Source of the DNA: JACQID01 sp035289125
Lineage (GTDB): Archaea > Aenigmatarchaeota > Aenigmatarchaeia > GW2011-AR5
Assembly: GCA_035289125.1 (NCBI GenBank)
Contig: DATDXW010000063.1
Location: 1-18,043, forward strand
Direction of reading: 5' to 3'
DNA length: 18,043 bases
Shown here: positions 6,813 through 12,732 of the stretch, one piece after another
Position numbering within the stretch: position 1 is the first letter of the stretch
How the letters are laid out: each line of letters opens with the position of its first letter
Translations under genes and position numbers: made by a program
Notes under the pieces: generated by a model
Told to the model about the DNA's origin: nothing
Database searches by the model: none
What the model saw: only the letters and a program-made list of their open reading frames with translations

Positions 6813-7667
6813 TCACGGGTATCGTTTTATCTCTTCTGCTACCAACTGTTCTACGGGTATCACGGACAGCGCGGAATCAACGGTGTTGCACGCAAAGAAC
6901 TTCGTGGCTTCCTTCGAGACGTCAAATATGCCGCGTTGCGTTATCGGATGCACGACCGCGCAATATATCTCGTTCATGCCGTGCTTTTTGGCTATTTTTA
7001 CGGCATTGAGCATAGTTCTGCCCGAGCTTACTATGTCGTCCACGATTATCGCGCGATTCCCCTGCGGCACATCGCCTGCTCGCGTTTCTATCTCCCCCGT
7101 CTCCCTGTCCCTTTTCTTGCGTAGGACGCAAAGCGCCCCTCCTATTTCTTCCGCGACTATGCGCGCCCCCCTTTCCGCTTTCTCGTCCGGTGCAATTATC
7201 ACGCTTTCTTTCATCCCGAGCGAATGGAAGTATTTGCCTATGGCCCTGAATCCGCTCACGTTCACGATAGCGTTAAAATCGTTCTGCGTGTGGCTTTCCA
7301 CGACGTAAATGCGCCGCGCCCCGGCGAATTTAAGTATGTCAACGACGTACTGGGCGGAAAACGGCTCGCCCTGGCGGAACGATTTGTCTTGCCGCGAATA
7401 GACGAAGTACGGCATGACGACTTCCACGCTTTTCGCCCCCATGTCCCGGAGCGTCATTATCTCGAAAAGAACTTCCACCAGATACGCATTCGGGTCGGTG
7501 GGCACTTTCATCCGCTCCGCTATTATGACGCGATTGTGCAATTTTTCCGCAAGAATTCGCGGGCGAACTTCAAAGTCCGGAAACACGGTCTTCTCTATCC
7601 GTTCAAAATCCGCCCCGAGAAATCGTGCAAGCGATTCACCGAAGGAATCGGAGCCGAACACCTGCAT
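6813..7667 (-). CDS. prs: Ribose-phosphate pyrophosphokinase (PRPP synthase)
   Basis: Makes 5-phosphoribosyl 1-diphosphate from ribose 5-phosphate and ATP, feeding purine, pyrimidine, histidine and NAD synthesis. The 284-residue length is typical of archaeal enzymes. Key segments: the ATP-binding flexible region YSRQDK (90-95) with the adjacent FRQGEPFSA, the VESH segment (123-126), and the PRPP/ribose-phosphate binding loop IIVDDIVSSGRT (207-218). The ATG at 7667 sits one base after the stop of the zinc-ribbon gene, and the stop overlaps a possible start of the Ham1 gene, so all three are probably translated from one messenger RNA. Confidence 0.97.
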   Translation of the reverse strand: MQVFGSDSFGESLARFLGADFERIEKTVFPDFEVRPRILAEKLHNRVIIAERMKVPTDPNAYLVEVLFEIMTLRDMGAKSVEVVMPYFVYSRQDKSFRQGEPFSAQYVVDILKFAGARRIYVVESHTQNDFNAIVNVSGFRAIGKYFHSLGMKESVIIAPDEKAERGARIVAEEIGGALCVLRKKRDRETGEIETRAGDVPQGNRAIIVDDIVSSGRTMLNAVKIAKKHGMNEIYCAVVHPITQRGIFDVSKEATKFFACNTVDSALSVIPVEQLVAEEIKRYP

Positions 7668-7668
7668 A

Positions 7669-7824
7669 TCAGGGCCCCCTGAACCCGCATTTGCAGTCGT
7701 AAGGTGCGTTCCTCTTCCGGCACCTGTAGCATCTTGCTATTTCCCCTTCCATGCAGAATGGGCAGGTAAATTGCGTGAATTTGTCCTCCGACACGAGGTT
7801 CGTGTGGCATGATGTGCATTTCAT
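7669..7824 (-). CDS. Small archaeal zinc-ribbon protein (DUF1610-like)
   Basis: A 51-residue protein read on the minus strand: it starts MKCTSCHTNLVSE, then QFTCPFCMEGEIARCYRC, and ends DCKCGFRGP. Eight Cys occur in four CxxC or CxC pairs (CTSC, CPFC, CYRC, CKC), giving two zinc-binding knuckle pairs. This layout matches the short archaeal zinc-ribbon family annotated as translation-related, RNA-binding proteins (the haloarchaeal HVO_2753 type). The ATG at 7824 lies about 30 bases after a TATA-like element, so the leader is very short, and the TGA is one base before the prs ATG. It therefore heads the prs-Ham1 operon. Family match is by pattern; function in this organism is inferred. Confidence 0.88.
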   Translation of the reverse strand: MKCTSCHTNLVSEDKFTQFTCPFCMEGEIARCYRCRKRNAPYDCKCGFRGP

Positions 7825-7849
7825 ATTAGTCAAACATAACTGAATACAA

Positions 7850-7859
7850 TCTTTTTAAC
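7850..7859 (-). promoter_or_regulatory. TATA box of the zinc-ribbon/prs/Ham1 operon
   Basis: Minus-strand GTTAAAAAGA, centred about 30 bases before the ATG at 7824, predicts a start near 7828 and a leader of only about four bases. Confidence 0.45.
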
Positions 7860-7915
7860 TGTATTGGGGGCCCTTATGGCGCACTTTCTCCACTTTCGCA
7901 GACCTCGGGAAAATG

Positions 7916-7925
7916 GTTTATATGC
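7916..7925 (+). promoter_or_regulatory. Possible TATA box of the homing-endonuclease remnant
   Basis: GTTTATATGC is centred about 24 bases before the ATG at 7944, the spacing used by leaderless genes in this window. It suggests the remnant once had, or still has, its own promoter. Confidence 0.35.
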
Positions 7926-7943
7926 CATTATACACTCTTGTCT

Positions 7944-8712
7944 ATGATAATAGCAGATAAAAAAGAAATTCTGAAGCTCTATAAAAACAAAAAGCTGGGC
8001 GAATACAATATACGTAGAAGAGCTTACAGGTTGCCAATCAAAGGTAGTAAAGATTTGGCGGGAATAGTAGGAGATGTGCTTACGGACGGTCATATAAGTA
8101 AAGGAATGGTCATGTATTTTTCAAAATATGAAGATGAGATTTAGGACTTCGTTTTAAGGATAGGCAAGGTATTCGGTGTCAGATACGACATACGGCACAT
8201 AATCACGACTCCATCAGTCATGATGGCGGTGGTGTTTGATAGAACGCTCGTGAGAATACTGAAAATATGCGGAGTTCCTGCGGGAAGAAAAGTCGTGCAA
8301 GAATATGGCGTGCCGGATTGGATAAAAAATTCCAGGTAAATGTGTCAAGGCAGAATTTTTGAACAGGTTATTCAGCAACGACGGATCTGTGGCATTCAAC
8401 GGAAAGAGAATACGAGTCGCTTTTTGTCGGTCCAAACGCGAAGAGCAGATAGCGTTAGGATTGAGATATATGAACGAAATAAAGAGTATGTTATTGCTGT
8501 TCGGAATCAGGTCGTCAAATATTTACAGATCCAAAAACAGACACAACAAACACGGTTATACAAGTATAGCTTTAAATTTCGAGATTCGCGGCACTCGGAA
8601 AAACATGGATGATGTGAGGAGTTTTCAGAAATTCATAGGATTTAGTAATACACGGAAAAGAAAGAGACTTAAAGATGCTATATTAACTCTTTCAAGGTCC
8701 AAGCCCTCGTAG
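7944..8712 (+). pseudogene. Degenerate free-standing LAGLIDADG homing endonuclease
   Basis: Three reading segments join into one protein of about 255 residues. Segment 1 from ATG 7944 contains the first LAGLIDADG helix (DLAGIVGDVLTDGHI) and ends at an amber codon, 8142-8144, directly after FSKYEDEI. The same frame then continues sensibly (DFVLRIGKVFGVRYDIRHI ... VPDWIKNSR) to a TAA at 8337-8339. Removing one base there restores KCVKAEFLNRLFSNDGSV, the second LAGLIDADG helix, which runs on to TAG 8710-8712. One stop and one +1 frameshift mean it is probably dead. The stretch is visibly richer in A/T codons than its neighbours, as expected for a transferred selfish gene. Its last codons overlap the first ten bases of the tRNA. 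No intein splice blocks are visible, so it is not a second intein. Confidence 0.8.
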
Positions 8713-8743
8713 CCGATTTACGGAGTCGGAAATCGGCGGGGAT
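8711..8743 (+). other. Non-canonical tRNA intron at position 8/9 (33 nt)
   Basis: The inner helix is GCCGATTT/AAATCGGC (8 bp perfect, ten-base loop). The central 4-bp helix pairs exon CCTC (8705-8708) with intron GGGG (8738-8741). The bulges are GTA (8709-8711) and ATA (8742-8744); cutting after the second base of each gives this intron and restores T8-A9. The helix on the outer side is weak. Without removal the acceptor and D arm are 33 bases apart. Confidence 0.85.
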
Positions 8744-8774
8744 AGTCTAGCTTGGATAGGACGAAAGCTTGCGG

Positions 8775-8833
8775 AATTCCGTCGTATGATAATATGGCAT
8801 CGACTTGCAAAGCAAGGGGATGGAATTGTAAAT
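8775..8833 (+). other. Canonical tRNA intron at position 37/38 (59 nt)
   Basis: Outer helix is the anticodon stem AAAGC/GCTTT; the central helix pairs TTGC (8769-8772) with GTAA (8828-8831, one G-U); the bulges are GGA (8773-8775) and ATA (8832-8834); the inner helix is ATTCC/GGAAT. The intron also contains a CTTGC-AAA-GCAAG hairpin (8804-8816). The cut leaves G37 and A38. Confidence 0.87.
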
Positions 8834-8895
8834 AGCTTTAGACCCGGGTTCGAATCCCGGCGGGGGCATGATTCGAACCCTTGCAGAATCTCAGT

Positions 8896-8900
8896 GGAGG
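8896..8900 (+). promoter_or_regulatory. Shine-Dalgarno site that decides the glycosyltransferase start
   Basis: GGAGG lies six bases before GTG 8907. The frame also opens at an ATG whose A is the tRNA discriminator base (8868), but that start has no ribosome-binding site and would add 13 residues before the family N-terminus. Confidence 0.65.
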
Positions 8901-8906
8901 TATATT

Positions 8907-9578
8907 GTGAAATACTCATTCATAATACCGACGAAGAATGAAGCTCGCTACCTGAAAGGCTGCATAGATTCAATAAGGGCGCAGAGCGTTAGCGACTGGG
9001 AAATGGTAGTAGTGGACAGCTACAGTACGGACGGAACGGAGGACATTGCGCGGGAAGGCGGCGCTAAAGTTTTATATGAAAAAAGAAAGGGCCCCGGCAT
9101 CGCGCGGAATACGGGCGCCTGGAAATCGCGCGGGAATACGTTGATATTCGCGGATGCAGACGTTCGTTTTACTGAAGATTTTCTTGAGAAGCTTGGCGAT
9201 GTGAAAGGCGGTTGTATCTTTGACGTCCGCTTTTGGGATGCCGGCGCTTTGCACAATCTCATTTTCGACGCGTGGAACGTGTCAATAAGGATTTTGATGC
9301 GGCTGGGCATCTATGTTACGAACGGCTCATGCATGGCGCTTGAGAAGAGCGTTTTTAAGAAAGTACGTGGTTTCCGCCCGGACCTTCTCACGAATGAAGA
9401 CCATGACATGGCGATAAAAACGTCAAGGATAGCGCCTTTTGTTTTCGCTCCTCTTAGAGTATATACGTCCGCCCGCCGCCTGCGCAGCGCCGGAGTCGCG
9501 AATTACATAAGAATGCACTATCAGAACACGCGAAATTACGCGCTGCGCGGCGAATCGAATAATGATTACTGGGAATAG
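8907..9578 (+). CDS. Family 2 glycosyltransferase
   Basis: A 223-residue GT-A fold enzyme that should transfer a sugar from a nucleotide or lipid-phosphate donor. It begins YSFIIPTKNEARYLKGCIDS, the hallmark GT2 N-terminus, followed by MVVVDSYSTDGTEDIA, the substrate-orienting GPGIARNTGAW, the metal-binding DADVRF (83-88), and TNEDHDMAIK near residue 175, the usual acidic catalytic region. There is no strong transmembrane anchor, although the hydrophobic end region may touch the membrane. The start is GTG 8907 with a GGAGG site. It lies directly after the tRNA and its last 13 bases overlap the convergent family 4 glycosyltransferase, so the two sugar transferases are neighbours but separately transcribed. 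Acceptor unknown; glycolipid or surface glycan is likely. Confidence 0.9.
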   Translation: MKYSFIIPTKNEARYLKGCIDSIRAQSVSDWEMVVVDSYSTDGTEDIAREGGAKVLYEKRKGPGIARNTGAWKSRGNTLIFADADVRFTEDFLEKLGDVKGGCIFDVRFWDAGALHNLIFDAWNVSIRILMRLGIYVTNGSCMALEKSVFKKVRGFRPDLLTNEDHDMAIKTSRIAPFVFAPLRVYTSARRLRSAGVANYIRMHYQNTRNYALRGESNNDYWE

Positions 9579-10660
9579 TGCAGCAGTTCTCTGTAAAGCC
9601 TCTCAAGCTCTTCCGCGCATTTCCCAATGCTATACTTTTTTTTCAGCGCGCGGGTGTCTGCCCGTTTTCCGCTTTTCAGCATGCTTTTCACCGCATTCGC
9701 GAATCCTTCTTCCGTTGCGACGGCGCCTATGCGGTTCTCCCTCACAAAATCGGATATCACAGGCGTGTTCAGAACCACGCATGGCACGCCGTACGATGCC
9801 GCTTCCAGAAGTACGAGCCCCTGCGTTTCGCTCCGCGATGCCATCACGAATGCATCCGCTTCCCTGTAAAGCCCGCGCAACTCTTCGTCCCGTAGATAGC
9901 CAGTGAATAGCACGTTCTTCCCTGCTCTCCGTTCCAATTCTTTTTTAATCGGTCCGTCAGACGCCACCACCAGCGTTGCGTTTACGCGCGAAAGGGCATT
10001 CATCAAAAAATCAATCCGCTTTTCCTTGGTCACCCTGCCCACATGCAGCGCCATCCTTCCCGTTATGCCCAACCTTCGTTTCATGCCTTTCGTGTAGTCG
10101 TGCTTTGCAAAATCCATGCCGGTCGGTATGACGCGGACGTTCTTTATACCGTGCTTTGCGAGGACCCGCGCCACTGCTTTTGAAGGCGCTACAACAGCGT
10201 CGCATCTGTTGTAAAAAGCCCGAAGTGCTGCCCACGCCAAACTCTTCGCCGTGCCATGGACTGCACTGTTTCGGATAAGGAAGTTCGGCATGAGATAGTG
10301 CAAGTAGTCAGAAAACATGGTATGAAATGTCCCGACTATCGGAATCTTTCTTCTTTTCGCCATCGCCATTCCTGCCATGCCCATGGTGAATGGGGAATGG
10401 ACGTGTACGATATCCACGCCCAGCTCCGTGAATTTTTTTCCTATCAGATTATACGGCAACCCGACGCGATATCCCGCATACATCGGGAACGGTACGGAGG
10501 GAGACGGATAACAGTGCCTTTCCCCTACCACACCTGAAGGCGAGAATATGTACACGCTGTTTCTCTTTCTGAGCTCTTTCGCAAAGAGAGCCACGGAAGT
10601 GACCACGCCGTTTACCTGCGGCTTGTATGTGTCCGTGAAGAATGCTATTTTCATACGCAT
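9566..10660 (-). CDS. Family 4 glycosyltransferase
   Basis: A 364-residue GT-B fold enzyme. N-terminal acceptor domain: KIAFFTDTYKPQVNGVVTSV, then VDIVHVHSPFTMGMAG and GTFHTMFSDYLHY. The C-terminal donor domain has HVGRVTKEKRIDFLM, VVASDGP and the E-x7-E motif (E278 and E286 in SETQGLVLLEAASYG). The closest general type is the lipid glycosyltransferases that put glucose or mannose on diacylglycerol-like acceptors, so membrane glycolipid synthesis is plausible, but the acceptor cannot be told from sequence alone. The start overlaps the TadC-like stop by one base (TGATG), indicating translational coupling; a second in-frame ATG two codons later is a possible alternative start. Confidence 0.92.
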   Translation of the reverse strand: MRMKIAFFTDTYKPQVNGVVTSVALFAKELRKRNSVYIFSPSGVVGERHCYPSPSVPFPMYAGYRVGLPYNLIGKKFTELGVDIVHVHSPFTMGMAGMAMAKRRKIPIVGTFHTMFSDYLHYLMPNFLIRNSAVHGTAKSLAWAALRAFYNRCDAVVAPSKAVARVLAKHGIKNVRVIPTGMDFAKHDYTKGMKRRLGITGRMALHVGRVTKEKRIDFLMNALSRVNATLVVASDGPIKKELERRAGKNVLFTGYLRDEELRGLYREADAFVMASRSETQGLVLLEAASYGVPCVVLNTPVISDFVRENRIGAVATEEGFANAVKSMLKSGKRADTRALKKKYSIGKCAEELERLYRELLHYSQ

Positions 10661-12612
10661 CAGAACGTATAGTCAATTATAGGCATGAATATTACCAGCG
10701 TGACAGCTATGACTATCCAGAAGAATATAAAGCCGACGATTATGGAATCGGCGCTGTATTTCCTGAAGCCTTCGCGGTCTTCACCGTTCTCTATCCCATT
10801 TATGAACATTGACAGCAATAGGCATGTCTCAAGCAGGTACGCGCTCACGACAAGCACGAATTCAAACGGGGTTATGCCGGTGCTGTAAAAGCTGTCGAGG
10901 AACGGCACGTACGGCAAGCCTTTCGCCTGCTGCCCGAGGCTCGAAAGTATCCGGAGTATCATCATCGTGAGCGTCACTATGATTCCTGTTATCATGGGCG
11001 ACATGAAGAAGACCTGGAACTTCATGGAGCTCAGCGGGTCCCCCAGCTCTGCCCGCACGTCTTCCTGCGTGTCGTGCAGGCTCTTCAGGTATCTTGCCAT
11101 GGAGAGCATAGCAGACGACGCACTTTTCGAGCCACGCTCGGCCGATTCGGATACGGTCGTCATGACGGAGCGTATGAGACGGGAAGGGTAAAGGCGCACC
11201 GCGCCGTATTTCTCGTCAAAGAAAGCCTGCCGGAAAGTCATTCCGAGGTTGTGTATGTTTTCCAGCGCCCTCGCGAAAAGCCCGCGGATTTTTAAGTTCT
11301 TGGATGTTGAGACACTCTGCTCCAGCACCTTTTCGATGGGCACGCCGGAAGAAAGGTTGTTGCCCATCCTGAAAAGAGTATCGCTGAATTCCTCTTCCAC
11401 GGCGCGCGTCCTTTCCCGGACGTTCAGTGCTTGATACGTCGTCAAGTAATAGTACGTTGCTATTGACATCGCCACCGAGCCGACGGCCAGCAACGCTGCG
11501 GCTATGCTTTGAGTTCCTTCCGTCCCGTACAGAAACCACGCAAGTGTTGCCGTCACGGCGAAGACGCCGCCGGCGACAGGGAGCGCCGTTACCTCTTTAC
11601 CATCAAGCAGGAACGTGCCGCTTTTCGGCACATCAGGACTCATGGATACGTCTATCTTGCTGAACGTGGCAGGCCTCCTTTCAAGCACGTGCTTCACAGA
11701 AAAGAAAAGTATCGCGGGCAGTATCACGTCATATATGACGAAGAGCACCGCCGAGCCTATGTTGAGGAAAATCGCAAGCAGCGGAAACATCACGAATCCA
11801 AGTAGTGGCAGTATTATGCCCATCGCGTGTATGAACATGACAGGCGTGTTCAGTTCCTGCGTGAAGTGCTTGGCCCCCTCGCGGTTCCCTGCAAGTATCA
11901 CGTCCACCGACTGGTCAAGCATCTCCTGCCTTCTCGTTTCGCCGTGCGACAGCGAGCCTATTATGAGGTCAATCGCTTCAAGGAACGGGCGGTTCTCCTT
12001 CCATTTGGCGCCATAAGCAAGTAGCCCTTCCTGCATAGTAAGGTAATTCCCGACTTCCACGTCCCACAGCAACTTCCGCAATTCGTAAACCAGTTTTCCT
12101 GAAAGATTCTCCGCCGCGAACTCCACCGCCCCCTCAAGGTTGGGCGCGTTGCGCATGTAGACGGATATGTAGAGTATCATGTTTACGATTTCCGAGCCCG
12201 TTTCCATCTCGTATATCTTCCGCAGGTGCGAAGGATACTGGTAAAGATAAATGAGAAACGGGAGAAACACCGCCAACGTTAAGAACGTATAATTCGGCGG
12301 CACGCCCGGATAGCCGAAGAAATCCGCCACCATCAATGCCAGCAGCGGCAGGCTCACGACGATGCCCAGTAGCACGGTAAGCGTCGCAACGCCTTCGGGC
12401 TTGACTGCAAGGTGCGAGAAATCTATGTTCTCCTGCATTCTTTTCTTCGTTTTTTCGTCAAGCGTCGCCGTAAAGAAGCGGAGCGCGAAGCGGCACGCCC
12501 TTTCGTACAGCGAACGCGGCAGCGTTTTCAGCTTTTCCTCTTCCTTGAATATCCTGTATTCCCGCGACTCACGGTAGGAAGGGTCCGGTCTTCTCGCAGG
12601 TAGCCGCGGCAT
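10660..12612 (-). CDS. Double TadC/GspF-type membrane platform protein
   Basis: A 650-residue integral membrane protein of the archaeal pilus/archaellum platform class (TadC, GspF, FlaJ type). A soluble N-terminus is followed by transmembrane pairs near VLLGIVVSLPLLALMVADFF and FLTLAVFLPFLIYLY, a cytoplasmic helical region (AENLSGKLVYELRKLLWDVE), a membrane block VMFIHAMGIILPLLGFVMFP, then a second copy: VFAVTATLAWFLYG, another cytoplasmic GspF-like region (FSDTLFRMGNNLSSGVPIE), and four more helices to the C-terminus. Two GspF units in one chain is usual for archaeal members. The platform would couple the ATPase encoded upstream to subunit extrusion. The ATG at 12612 has a TATA box centred 26 bases upstream, so it is probably leaderless and has its own promoter. 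Confidence 0.88.
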   Translation of the reverse strand: MPRLPARRPDPSYRESREYRIFKEEEKLKTLPRSLYERACRFALRFFTATLDEKTKKRMQENIDFSHLAVKPEGVATLTVLLGIVVSLPLLALMVADFFGYPGVPPNYTFLTLAVFLPFLIYLYQYPSHLRKIYEMETGSEIVNMILYISVYMRNAPNLEGAVEFAAENLSGKLVYELRKLLWDVEVGNYLTMQEGLLAYGAKWKENRPFLEAIDLIIGSLSHGETRRQEMLDQSVDVILAGNREGAKHFTQELNTPVMFIHAMGIILPLLGFVMFPLLAIFLNIGSAVLFVIYDVILPAILFFSVKHVLERRPATFSKIDVSMSPDVPKSGTFLLDGKEVTALPVAGGVFAVTATLAWFLYGTEGTQSIAAALLAVGSVAMSIATYYYLTTYQALNVRERTRAVEEEFSDTLFRMGNNLSSGVPIEKVLEQSVSTSKNLKIRGLFARALENIHNLGMTFRQAFFDEKYGAVRLYPSRLIRSVMTTVSESAERGSKSASSAMLSMARYLKSLHDTQEDVRAELGDPLSSMKFQVFFMSPMITGIIVTLTMMILRILSSLGQQAKGLPYVPFLDSFYSTGITPFEFVLVVSAYLLETCLLLSMFINGIENGEDREGFRKYSADSIIVGFIFFWIVIAVTLVIFMPIIDYTF

Positions 12613-12621
12613 GAGAATATA

Positions 12622-12662
12622 GTGAATGACATAATATTTAAGATATTTTACAAGTCATTCAC
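12622..12662. repeat. Inverted repeat bracketing the TadC-like promoter
   Basis: GTGAATGAC (12622-12630) and GTCATTCAC (12654-12662) are a perfect 9-bp inverted repeat whose 23-base spacer holds the TATA box. The inner arm lies between the TATA box and the ATG. It may be an operator for a dimeric regulator that blocks TBP/TFB binding. Confidence 0.5.
12633..12642 (-). promoter_or_regulatory. TATA box of the TadC-like gene
   Basis: Minus-strand CTTAAATATT is centred about 26 bases before the ATG at 12612, predicting a leaderless messenger. Confidence 0.55.
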
Positions 12663-12665
12663 ATA

Positions 12666-12709
12666 TAGCATGGACATCTAATATGTCTGAATATTTATGT
12701 CCGATGCTA
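12666..12709. repeat. Imperfect 12-bp inverted repeat after the secretion ATPase
   Basis: TAGCATGGACAT (12666-12677) faces ATGTCCGATGCTA (12697-12709), complementary except for one extra G. It sits 24 bases past the ATPase stop on the minus strand and could be a terminator or a second regulatory site. A smaller GACAT/ATGTC pair nests inside. Confidence 0.45.
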
Positions 12710-12732
12710 TAATTGTGGGAACTGATTATAAA

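Larger units (their letters stand above)
8703..8868 (+). tRNA. tRNA-Arg(GCG) with two BHB introns
   Basis: Three exons (8703-8710, 8744-8774, 8834-8868) splice to a 74-base tRNA without encoded CCA. Acceptor GCCCTCG pairs with CGGGGGC (one G-U); T8 and A9; D arm GTCT with GGAC and a loop containing GG; anticodon stem AAAGC with GCTTT; loop TTGCGGA giving anticodon GCG at 8771-8773, which reads CGC/CGU as arginine; four-base variable loop; T arm CCGGG-TTCGAAT-CCCGG; discriminator A8868. Both exon junctions fall two bases into three-base bulges of bulge-helix-bulge motifs, the site cut by archaeal splicing endonuclease. AT-rich sequence at 8669-8687 could hold the promoter. The upstream endonuclease remnant ends inside this gene and the glycosyltransferase follows on the same strand. 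Confidence 0.92.

Noticed and set aside
7595..7819. A 74-codon minus frame over the start of prs
   Set aside because: It is a shadow of the zinc-ribbon gene in the adjacent frame, whose four Cys pairs make the correct reading clear.
8142..8144. The amber codon in the endonuclease as pyrrolysine or other recoding
   Set aside because: A frameshift about 195 bases later shows ordinary decay, and the position holds no active-site residue of the family.
8703..8712. A tRNA 5' end at the GGCGGGGA just before TAGTCTAG (8736-8743)
   Set aside because: That sequence cannot pair with the 3' acceptor CGGGGGC; GCCCTCG at 8703-8709 pairs fully, which revealed the 8/9 intron.
8868..8906. ATG at 8868 as the start of the family 2 glycosyltransferase
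   Set aside because: Its A is the tRNA discriminator base; the GTG at 8907 has a GGAGG site and gives the normal family N-terminus.
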